Assembly: GCA_947561715.1 (NCBI GenBank)
Contig: OX387201.1
Location: 2,064,001 to 2,128,000 of the forward strand
Origin: Ascidia mentula
Lineage: Eukaryota; Chordata; Ascidiacea; Phlebobranchia; Ascidiidae
DNA length: 64,000 nt
Reading direction: 5' to 3'
Part shown: piece after piece, positions 46,512-57,900 of the stretch
Position numbering within the stretch: the first letter of the stretch is position 1
Layout of the letters: each line of letters starts with the position of its first letter
Made by a program: the position numbers and the translations under genes
The notes under the pieces: model-generated
Seen by the model: the letters and a program-made list of their open reading frames with translations, nothing else
What the model was told of the DNA's origin: nothing
Databases searched by the model: none

Positions 46512-49500
46512 ATGGGACAAACATTGACCAACCTTTGGAAATATGATAAAAGTTTTGGATACGTTTCAGTTTCTCCGAGGGTCGGATACCAACATCAATC
46601 GTGTCAGATTTGCAAAACCCACTTTGAAAACCGACTTGATCTGAAAAGCAGGAAGGAATTGACGAGGATACAAAAGGTGAGAAAACGTGTGTCCGGGTTT
46701 GAATCCGCTAACCGGTGAAAGTTTGAAGTCCGTTTACCGCAAGATTCAGATTACATGTTTTATCTATTTACATATCAAGCTTTGTACCGAATTGTGTGGA
46801 TTAAACAATGCACAGTTTGCAAAATTGAGGCAAATCGGAAAACAAACTTTTTCGTTTTGAAGTAGAAATAACTTACAAAGTAAAATAAAATTGACACCAA
46901 ACTTGCTTTGTGCAAACAATCATAAATTAAAGTTTTATCGTACATTCGTTATACTTGTTTCCCAAAATGTTGTTTGACTGATATATTTGAAACTGTAGTG
47001 ATTTATTCTAAGCTTCAACCAATTTATCAGTTTCCACGAAGCGTTAACCATATAACATCACACAGAAACCGGCGGACCCTGCAGTTGCCAAGGTAACATC
47101 TTGTCCAATCAACTTGCTCGCCGACAAAATCTCGCGATGTTCGAGTCTTTGGATGGAAGACCGAACTTTTTACCTCGGGGTCGACGCAGTGAAAGTGGAA
47201 GAAAATTCCCGCGCTCGACGTCACTCTGCACGTCTGCCATCACGTCATTCGGGAAAGTCCCTGCGAAACTACAACAGCGTGCGTTGTTCTTATTTTACGA
47301 CGTATAAAACTCGGTGGCACCCCCTGCAGGATTACGAAGCCTTGTTGTACTTTTTCGAAATGTTATGTGATTTTGCAAAGTTTATTTCCAGAAGACCATA
47401 TTTTAATTATTCTATCGACCAACGTGATTAAATTGTATGTCGCTTCTATCCTGACCTAACGATATTCGCTTACAGTTGCAGCAGACACGATCTTGCTCTT
47501 TTTGCAACGATGACGAGATTGATGACGTCACCGAACGCAGCCAATCGGTCGCATGTGGACGTCACTCATTTTGGATCAGATCGCTTACTCTTCCACGAGG
47601 TGGCGATATAGAGTTTCTAGAAACTGCGGTTGAACGATTCGACAAGTTTTCGTTTTGTTGTGTTGTTTACAGGTAAGAAGTCCAGGCCAACGACAGCATG
47701 GGACGAACCACGTGGAGTGAAGGGAAGGAAAAATGTAAGCTAACAACTCTACTCTCACCTTGATTCCCAAGTTTGTTTTACACGCATTATTTGGTAATAT
47801 AAAGTGGTCCGAGGCCACGGTTATAATGGTGGAAAACAAGTTACACGCATTATCAAACAGGTTTTCTTCGACATGAACTGAAAGTATATGGTTATGTTGA
47901 AACAAGTGTTGGTGATTGAGGCCTGCAGAATCCGGGTGCGCACTAGTCAAGGTTAAGCCAAATATTAAACAGATCGGGGGTGGACATGGCTGACTGCTAT
48001 TTAATTCCGCCAGTTCAACTTTTTAGTTAGACAAACACGATAATTGTATTCCGTGAATATTTTTCTACTTTTATGATGCAAAGTAAAAAAAAAATACCGA
48101 CTTTCAGTGGATTCTGGTGCAGTGTGTTACAAAGCACAGTTTGAAGCCACTGTGTTCGGCCGAACCCGAACCAAAACTCTTCTACAGAGAAATCGGAGTG
48201 CAGGAGATGATTTTGTGTCCAGCGGAAAATCGCACAGTGGAAGTGATCGAAGATATTTGCTGCCAAGTAAGAAATCCCTCTACAAAAGTTTTTTGTAGCA
48301 TAATTACAACAAGCCTTTTCTTATTAAGAACCACAGTCATGACAGTTTGTACTTACTGACATTTGTTCGCCTGGTTTGCTTTACTCGGCATTTTTGGGGT
48401 TTATCGTGCGTTATTTTTCAAACCTAAACAACAAAAACATTAAACACCCACAATATTACGATCAATTATGTAAAAGTGCATTTTATCATTTCAGCATTTT
48501 ATCAAAATATCTCGAGGTGAAGCACTAGAGGGCAGCAGAACAATCGAACTTCTCTTTTCAGCCAAAGGACCGATGGTCCGCGACGATAAACATTTAACCG
48601 GTAGGTGGCGTTGGAGGGTAAATACCAATACGCTGGTAAATCGATGCTTGAGAAGACGTGACCTGTTAAAACAGTCAGGGACACTTAGACAAAACAAGCT
48701 AGGATGTCATGAATACAGGTGTATTGAATGGCTTAAAATAATTTAAATTTAACTGTTGCGTTTTTAAATAATGAACATAGGGCCAATTTCAACAAGTATA
48801 AAACCAATTTCAACAAGTATCGACTCTTACAATTACCACAATGGCACGTATGGCACGTGTCCAAGTAACACTTGTATAGACAGTCCAATTTAACACAAAC
48901 AGCTTTTCACGTGAACGTATAATGTTGAAACTGTATTCCAACCGTTTCGTCCGCAGGCAGAAGCATATTCTACTTTTGCTGCGACGAACCTATGGAGCGT
49001 CGTCATCTCTGTGACGCTTGCAAAGCCGCCAACGAGGCCCGGAACACCGTTCCACCCCCGCCAGTCTTCTCGGTATCTTCAGCTTTGCCAAGAGATCAAC
49101 AAAGTCGCCATCGCCGCCGCCGCAGCAGCAGCAGCAATACCAGCATCATCGGCGCTTCGCCGCTTCCATCAACGCTTGGTCCAGTGGTCCGTGTTCGCAG
49201 CAGCAGCAAATCGAAGGCCTCCGCCGGTCTAACCTCGCTATCAGCTTATCGCGCAGCCCCAGACCCCTATGCCTGTTCCACTAACGCTTTCGCTTCAGCT
49301 TCCGCAGAGCAATCGGTATATCTCGTAGCCGCTTATCATTGACATCCTACATGACACTGTTTTAATTATATTTTTATGGAATTTAGACCAATTTTCGAAT
49401 ATCACCAGCCGCCAAAACAAAATCACTTCATAAAACGCAAGTTTTACTTGCAACCATTTCTATACATGTACAGTAATTGACATGCTTTACGGAATCAAAT

Positions 49501-52500
49501 GGATTTCCGGCAATACTCAATGATTCATGTAGTTGGATCTGAATTCTGCGTTGGTGAAGTTTAGTTCATTTTACCAATCGGCATGTGCTGTAATTGTTTA
49601 ATCTTAAAGGCATGCTAATTCATGGCATAACTTCCATTTGGTAGCCGCATTGGTGCCGCTTTGGCCTTTTGCATATTGTTTGTTACCGAAAATTCTACTA
49701 TGTATCCTGCATGGACTGAAAAACGCGCGAACTGAAAAAAGTAGGGTTTAAATGGCATTGTTACGTCAAATGAAAAGAAATTCTAAACCAAATTAAATCA
49801 TCGCTTTTTGTTCAGTGAGTAAATTAGCACAGCATCGTTCAACATTCTACATTTCATACCTTCTTGAAGGCTGACTGTTTGGCGCCAAACCCAAACCCTG
49901 ACGTATTGCTTACGTCACGTCCATTGTGACCAAACAAGCGTCCAGCTGCGATAACGATCTTGCGATTTTCGGATATTTTCCAAACCAAAACTACAACATA
50001 AACCTCGCTCGAAGGCCACAAAAAATATTTATCAGGATTTCTACATACTCGATTTCAACACAAGGTTGTAATCACGGAGAATTGCGGTTTAATAAAATAG
50101 TGCGTTTCTTCAAAGCGCCGCTTATGACAACACGGGGATTGCGCCGCGGACAGAACTAACATTCGTTCCGGAAAACGGACAACTTTACAAAAGGCGATCT
50201 TATATGCTGGTGCGCTAAGTTCACAACCTCGGACCATTGAACGTGTGTTATTTTGGAATAGCGAACAATGTACTTGCGACCGTGGGAGGAATGGACGGTT
50301 TACACGTCTACAGCTAAAGTCAACATAGCGTTTCTGCCACTGTAGCATATGCCATATAGGAGGCTGGCTTTAGTACTGCAGGCAAGCTTAACATGCTGGC
50401 GACTAATTCTTTCGGTATTAACATTTAGCTGGATAACGCAGGCGTATTTTCGTTGACACTTTTAAATCCGTTGTAGTAAAAGCAATGTCGGCTTAGTTCG
50501 GACATTATTAATTGGAGCAGTGCTTTGCTTTGCGCTTAGTATGTATGAAGATTGCTAAGCAATGCCTTGCTTTAATGCTTGTGACTAATTTCAAAAGCGC
50601 ATGTTTGCAGGCGAAACCACCCGGATGTGACCGTCGACGGAAGGGCCATTTTTTTTTTTCCGCTACCAGCGTTTAGTTGTTAAAGATTTATTGCTACCCC
50701 TTGACTTAATAGTTTTTTGTTTAACAAAAGATAAATAAGGCGCTTACGCTGTCAAAAGATCAAGTGGTCGGTTGTTTTAAAATCAGACCAACCGTAGTAA
50801 CGATTTGCGCATTCTTCTGTTTCTTTTTATTAACAGTTTTTGGGCCTAAATACTTTTGCGCTCGCATTGTGGCATCTACCAAATTCAAATTACCAGTCAA
50901 AAACGATCAGTGAGCCGCTTACAGTGCGCACTGTTTTGACCTATCACGTCTAGCACAGATGGTGCGTTTTACGATGGTGTTGCCAGCGATACTGATACAT
51001 GATAAGTCGAGACGGTGTTCACTGTCCGTATCTTGAAATAAACAATCAAATTTAATGTTTTAGATGCTTTACCACTCCCTGGCATTTGGCACACACACTT
51101 TCGTAACGTGTTGATTGTAACATTCCAGGAAAAATCACCCTCGACAAAAGCGGACAAAACTAAAAGAGAAAAACGTAAAAAATCGGGAAAAATGCCCAAA
51201 GTGGATGAGGGGAAGGAAGAAGATTTGAAGAAATCTGTGACGTTTGCTGACAATGCGGATCAGAACAACTCAGAGCCACAGGTACGTGTGTTTATCTGGG
51301 TCTAGGGTTTAGTGTTAAACCCGCGCAAAGCTTACGCAATGAAATCCTTTTTACAGCTTAAAAGTATCAAATTTTTTTGTATAAGCTTCAATATGTGAAG
51401 GAATGTACAAACACACATGTGGGAATAAAACTAACAAAAATGTCATTAAACACGAGAAATTTCCGCAGATTGATCCGGCTGCTTTGAAAAGAAGGGCCTC
51501 CCTTCCTCCTCCACCTCCTAAACTCATTCCCAAGAAAGATGGAGTCGACAGATCAAAAAAACGCAGGTGTGATCTTCCATTTGTTTACCATTGTTACGAG
51601 TTTCAGCAAGGTTTCAGTCTAATGTGTTTCATTAAGTGTGGGAAGTCATATCGGACGACACGATAAGATATCGTTATCGCTTGATTTTAAAATGCTCCAA
51701 GTGGGACAATAAATAAAACCCACTGCTCAATATTTTTGCTAGTTTTTCGCCAGTGGACTGCAGCGATTTTAACCGTTTTTGTTTGCAGAGAAAGTATGCG
51801 AATGTCTTTTACTGAAATGCCGCCAACAATCCCTAACAAGGTAACGCAGATCAACCCAGACATTATTACGTCACTAACGCATTCTGTTTTCAGGAAAAAA
51901 CAGACGAAGCCCCTAAAAAGCCAAGTCCGGTACGAGGTTATAACCAACCTCAGTGGAATTCTATTCTTGTCACTGTTAATTTCAAAGGTGAACGATACAA
52001 ACAGGAGTTTCTTGAGTACAAGAACCTGCAGGTAATCGCTTGGAACACCAGACCCTTCTTGTGTCAACGTCTAAATAACTTGGCTCCATAGAGTTTGTAC
52101 TGGGCCTATAATCGGTTCTACTAAACACCAAGAACCGGAGATTTTAATATTGAACCTTTAGACAGTTTCAATTTTCAAGCCAATTATAAAGGCAGATAAA
52201 AAGAAACGTACGATTCTAATCAAGATCTACCTTATGTTTCCATGTACCGCGTGTCATTTGTATGTAGAATACTCTGCAAAATCGCAAAAAATTAGTGGGA
52301 GTTCTTTCAACGCGACTGCAATTGTCAAACAGGATCTGTACACGTGGCTGAGGCAGAAGTTTCTGGAAAAGGAAGTTCTGACTCCAGGAGCCGAACTAGT
52401 TCTTCACCATGACAACCTGAAGTTTCCTCTGAAAGCCAACACAGCGAACACACAGATATCAAACCTGCCGACCACAGAGTTCACATGTGATGAAATCAGC

Positions 52501-54158
52501 AAGGTATGGAAGCTTTTATCGCGAATTTCGCTATGTTTTTGGTCTTTGGTCTGCTAAAGTCAGTATTTCTTGCACCACTTGCTTAACTTGTCGATAAACA
52601 ACGGTTTTATGACAACACGTGATGGTCGCATGTATAACCAGAAAAGATCACTTTGTTTTCTTTAAATTTTTATTGTTAATGTCATCAAACTTGTTTAATC
52701 TGAAATAACACATTCAAACTCCTAAGCATTGCTTTAAAACTGCTTATATCAATAAAATGACAAAGTTTCGCATGTAAGCTGAACTTTTGCGATCAGGAAC
52801 AACAGGGAGGGAGTTTCGGAGAAGGGAGCAGCCGTTTCGACACCCGCTTTTCACTCCCCATCGACATGCGCAGTCTGGAAAAACTCACGCCCTCCCAGTA
52901 CCTGGCCAAGTTCTGCAAACTCCCGCCAACGTGGCGAGCTTTCTACAGAAATACTTTCACACAAAACGACAAAGACAGAGACGGGTGAGAGATGTTAGGT
53001 CAAGCGACATTGTAATTATCGCTGGATTGATATCGTGAAAAAGTCATGTTAAGTATTTCATCACTTTTTACAAAGATACTATTTAATAGTATGTAAGCAA
53101 TTGTACACAGAACAAGCGACAACAATTTTGTAACAAGAAAATGTAAAATTTCGACATCAAATAATTCTTTTGTCAGACCCCACGATGAGTTTAAATCTTG
53201 TGCACATAGAATCTGTTTTTAATTGTCTGTTGTTACATAATAATAAACCATTCTACTCACAGAAAACTCACATTCAAGGAGCTTGACCAAGCCATGGAGC
53301 ACCTCTTTGTCGAATTGGCTGTTCCTCTTCTAAACCGAGTCCTCTTCCTGATGGGGATCGATCCCAGATCTGCAAACCTCCCGGAAGATGAGGACAGAAT
53401 TATTCTGAACTCTTATTTCCGATCCAATCCGACGGATGTTGTGGAACAAGGGAGGAAGAGGAGTGTTCCTCCTTGGCAGAGTCATCTCACAGTGGACTCG
53501 GAGACGTTCATATCGATGTGTGCGTTGGGTAACAGGATTATCTGCAGGGAAAAAGAAATGTAAGTAATCACTAACTTTACTGGGTGGAAAAGAAGTTATC
53601 AGGTTTGCGCATAGATTGGTAGAGCTTGGAAAATATATCGTGGGCCCAGTGGGCTGAGGTCACAAGTCCTGGTCTTGTTGGAAGAAAGGTGCAACACTAG
53701 GGATAAGGCATGTTGTGCAAACCTGACAAACCATTTCACAATTCCTCACTATATTGCTACCTTGCCAGAGACAATTCGAATGGATATTTAATACTTCATA
53801 AATTTGTTTTCGTTATAGGCTAAGCAGTTTCAAAACCTGAATTTGCGTCGAACTGGAAATTAAATCCATTGATTTAAAATGACAAATGTATTGTACATGT
53901 ACGTAAAAATACTTAGAGCTGTCAAAGCCTGTTAGGTAAAAGTCATGAAATGTTGCGAACCAAATACGTTGAACTTGTTCTCATTGCCAGAAAATACCAA
54001 ACTATAATTTCCACAGAGACGGTTTTCCGGTGGATTCCATATCACAGCGTGGCACGGAACTCGAGGATGCGGATTTCTATAACATCGAGGGAAAGTTAAA
54101 GCCGTTTAATTTGAATCCTGCCACCCGAAAACTCCTTATTTACATCCGTAACAGATGA
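46512..54158 (+). CDS. Uncharacterised 15-exon protein with N-myristoylation motif, Cys clusters and one EF-hand
   Basis: Modelled exons: 46512-46676, 47066-47278, 47476-47599, 47673-47734, 48108-48266, 48495-48600, 48957-49315, 51129-51281, 51469-51566, 51789-51840, 51894-52031, 52333-52503, 52797-52984, 53263-53559 and 54017-54158, in phase, 808 residues. The protein begins MGQTLTN, an N-myristoylation consensus. Cys pairs occur at about 31-34 (CQIC), 132-135 (CSFC) and 285-303 (FCCDEPMERRHLCDAC), possibly zinc-binding. Residues 305-500 are Ser-, Lys- and Pro-rich (RRASLPPPPPK). Residues 519-577 (SILVTVNFKGERYKQEFLEY; GAELVLHHDNLKFPL) resemble a beta-grasp fold. A canonical EF-hand loop, DKDRDGKLTFKE (about 658-669), spans an intron. 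The C-terminal 140 residues look conserved but I do not recognise them. Exon 2's end is uncertain (a donor at 47092 would leave a 27-nt exon), as is the start of the exon at 52333. Confidence 0.65.
50911..50962. repeat. Partial copy of the dispersed short repeat
   Basis: GCGCACTGTTTTGACCTATC resembles the CACTGTTTCGACCT core of the repeats at 6694, 7884 and 54375. Only the core is recognisable. A similar fragment, GGCCACTGTTTCGACCTATT, is at 5524-5543. Confidence 0.35.
53605..53720 (+). repeat. Possible tRNA-derived SINE in the last intron but one region of the EF-hand gene
   Basis: TTGGTAGAGCTTGG (near 53617) resembles a pol III A box. GGTCACAAGTCCTGG (near 53656) resembles a B box about 40 bp later, the spacing found in tRNA genes. 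No cloverleaf or CCA-like end is evident, so a tRNA-derived short repeat is likelier than a functional tRNA. Confidence 0.3.
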
Positions 54159-54374
54159 GACAATTTTCTTTTGTCGCTAGACGGCACCAGAGATGCACAA
54201 AATATTTTCGTTTTTATGACATGTGCCCCGCGATTTTGGCATAACAAACATGACGTCCTTGTTCAATGGCTTGACACTGTCTTTGCAAAGTTATCGCATA
54301 TATAGAAACACTTTCATTCATTCAATTGGATGTTCTAAACAATACAAGTAATAGAGCAAATTGTGATTTGATTA

Positions 54375-54443
54375 AGTTGCAGAGAATGCCACTGTTTCGA
54401 CCGAATAAGGTCCATCAGTGCAGCTTGGTGGCGATTTAGCAGG
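54375..54443 (+). repeat. Dispersed short repeat, copy 3
   Basis: GCCACTGTTTCGACCGAATA, followed by AGGTCCATCAGTGCAGCT, matches the copies in the BCR/ABR introns at 6694 and 7884. It lies about 220 bp after the stop codon of the EF-hand gene. Confidence 0.65.
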
Positions 54444-57400
54444 CAAGTTCGTAACCAAACTTATAGGTAAAAACAGTGGCCCTGTCTGAAGCTCACTTAA
54501 TTCTAAACATAGTTTTTAGGAAGTCAACCTACAAAGAATATTACACATTGGACGTCTTCAAAGTCCGCTTAGAACTTGAAACAATAACCACAACAGTTCA
54601 GACTACGATATTATCAAATTTCAATAATCGTTCGTCAACTGGTAGTCGAAAGAGTAAGAAAAGTTAAATCACTTGGCTCCAAAGTCATAATTAACGTTCG
54701 CACGACGGTGATTTGCGAAGCAATCAATCCACATTCCACGAGCTTGTAGCTTTTATTTCTTCTGGACAAACCGCAGTTATGAGATCACAAAGAACCTGCG
54801 TCTGTTAATCACTAGATTACAACGCCAATTACTGCCTCACATTCCCATGGTTTAATTTGCTTCGTGACTTGACGAAAATTAACACAGCAGGCCTTCCCCA
54901 AAGATACACCCGGACTTAATTACGATAAGGTAGCTACCAAAAATAGCTTTAACAAGATTACATCAAGTAACTAAGTTTAGTATGATGTTGTTGTTCAACG
55001 TCAGCATCAGCTTTAATTTTCTATTCAAACACCTGTAATACTGAAGCTTGTTAGAAGCCCGTACTGCGCTTGACGTGCTACAACACAAGATTTGTACATG
55101 TAACATGTGTTTTCTTCATAAGGAAGCGCTTGGCTATGTGGACGAAGCTGGCATTAAAAATCACAAAATTGAGTTAGATTTAGCAACAAGCAAAAAGAGA
55201 AGTTTCACAACTGATTGGTTTTTTGAAACACTGGGAAGATCACGTTTTGTCGCTTGTCGGGCTGAAGTTCAAGTACGTTAATTGAGTTAATGACCGACCT
55301 TGTGATGGAACGTAAACCAGACAAACATGACTTTTTGCGACAAATTGCGTAATCGAGACACAGTGCTGGGACAATCAGTATATCATAGGACATACAAAAC
55401 CGGTTGAGCTGTTTTTTTCCATTTTTATAACTCAATACTCCTGCAAACAGGACTTATGTTATCGAGGAAAATACCGCAATTTGACCCAAATTCTTTTCAT
55501 TTTTAGGTACGTTATTACATGTATTGTGTTCAGCAAACCTGACCTTCCATAAAAGTTTCAAGTTGATTTTGCACGTCTAAAGTTAAGTTCAAGTTGCCCA
55601 TTACGCCGACAACAGACTCCTGTTCGGTATTATGGCAACATTGGCGAGGCAGGAAACGCAAATTGAATACAAAGTTCCGTGGTGTAACGGCCCATTAGCG
55701 AACTCTTATTCATTGTGAGTTTTGTTGTGTGTTCAATACAAGGTCTGGGCACGCGAAAGTCTAGTTTTAGGTTCAACAGTAAACTCAAAGGGCAAACAAT
55801 GGAAACATCATCTTGGTGTACCTTGAAAGGCAATGATTCATGGTGAAGTCTAGACAAACTAAATTTAAAATTAAGTTAATTGTTTCGTAAACTGATATGT
55901 TGCTATTGTCGGAAGACTGTAAACACATATTGCAACTGAAAAACCTCAAACCCCAAATAAAAAAAGGTTATTACTCCTAGTTATAAAAGATTCTACACTT
56001 TAGGAAAGCGAAAAGGCATTGTTTTTAAAACGCTAGGCTTACGTTAAGGCATAACAAGGCAAACGCGTAACGACTACGTTCATTTCAACAGAAAAGTATG
56101 TTTGCCTCTTTAACGATCTATTCTAGAACAGCACCGCACGTGTCTTTCTGTTTTTCAAAACAACTTCGCGAAAAACTTTACAAATAAGTACCCTCCTTCT
56201 CATCGGCACTTCCAAGCAGCCAATTAACTACACAGTGCAACCCCAAACGAAACCGGGAGTAAGGTAATTAAATGCCCTATATGGCAGTGAATGCGCGGTT
56301 GGCCCTCCGCGAAGACAAAATTGGGTTCGTATTTGATGCCTTGCGGGTAATTGGCCCCGATAATTACCTGTGGTTCTTGGTAAAAGTTCAAGACCACATG
56401 TAGTGGTTTTTGTTTTTCAATTTCACTCCGTGGTGTGTGCGCATTTATTTTCTACTTAGGGTCTTGAATAAACAGAAGTTAGGTCGGACATGTATAAATA
56501 TTTTATTATATTGTTGATTAAGTGAAAATTGAGCGTGAAAAAACGAACGCATCGGCCTTAATTTTGTTTTTGGGTTATTTGCAAGAAACTTCCCGAATCA
56601 TATATAAAGCTACAGCACATAGAGACATATCACTAAACAAAACTTTAAACCAGCGCCTGTCAGTTTCTGTGTATAATGCTGCATTGGTGATTGCACTGAA
56701 ACCCATCAGGAAAAAACAAATTAACTACAGGTTTACATTCGCCCGAAGCCAAGTCCCCGGATCAATTAGGGAAGTTCAGAGATTAACTGAACACTTCAGC
56801 TTATCTGTAACATGACCAAAAACCTACGTGAAACTAAAAGCACCCAGAAGGTCAAATTTTAAACTGAAATGAACCCGGGCCTTTGACTTGATGCGCAGAC
56901 TCGCTTAAACAGAGAACGCAGTTAGTTAAGCCCGTAATAAGCAGAGTCGACGACGAGACAGCTTTTGCTTCCGCGCAGCAACAATTATCCAAGCTTGGTT
57001 TTTGCAACTTGTTTGTCGTCAAACCCACGCCCGTGCGTCAACCCGTGACCACGCCTCAACCAATCACTGTCCAGTTCTCCAACTGCTGCATTAGAACTAA
57101 ACCGGGTTCAGTGTTAGGTTGATCCACTTACCGCTGTACAACCCTCAAATGACAGGGATTAAATCCCCCAAGTTGCACTTCCCCATATTAGGGGCCCAGA
57201 AAAGCCGCTCCGGATGGGATTAGAACCCTCAACCTTCAGGGTTTGCCAACAACAGGGTTTGGGAAGTTGTCAGTAAACACCAATTTTGTAATGACTCACT
57301 TTTTGCAGATTAGTGGTGTTGTAAACATGTTGAAAGCAAGTAAAATTGACGGAAACGAACATGCACCGAGAATGTACTTCAACTTATACGACATCAACCC

Positions 57401-57900
57401 ATTTTAAACCTTGATATTCAGTGTATTGTTATCACATATGCCAGCACTCTCAAAATTCAAACTCGAAGAACCATCACAACACCAGGTGGTTAAGTGTAAG
57501 CATGTGTGGAGTACAAACTTCGTCTGCAGCAAAAACAACAATCTTCAGTAATGATATTTCTTTTTAAAACACACAATAGGAACATTTACAAATTGTCCAC
57601 CAACAATTGAAAACCATGGCCATAGGGGATCAGTTTACGCATTATTAGGCTGCGGAGCTCAAACGAAGACCTAAAAAACAAGACATCATGTCTTCAAAGG
57701 CAATTGAACGACAAGTACAGAACACCACGATGTGGTTAAAACGACAGTATCGCGGTGGGGCCACCCATGTAGTCGTCGTGTGGCAGAATGTAGTGGTTAT
57801 ATATTTGTATTTGTTGTTGAGTCGCCGCGAGTCATGAGGTGAAGTGACGGTTTCGAGTGAAGGTTCGCGACCTGCGCACGAACACTACGCGCGAAGTTGT
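54444..57900. other. Unresolved region; no supported gene
   Basis: Open frames are short and unsupported by splice context or domains. A 7-bp hairpin (GGTAATT/AATTACC) lies at 56346-56368. A B-box-like GGTTCTAATCC occurs on the minus strand near 57218 without a matching A box. The segment is probably intergenic, with repeat remnants. Confidence 0.4.

Noticed and set aside
57110-57245. B-box-like GGTTCTAATCC on the minus strand suggesting a tRNA or SINE
   Set aside because: No A box at the proper distance and no cloverleaf could be drawn.
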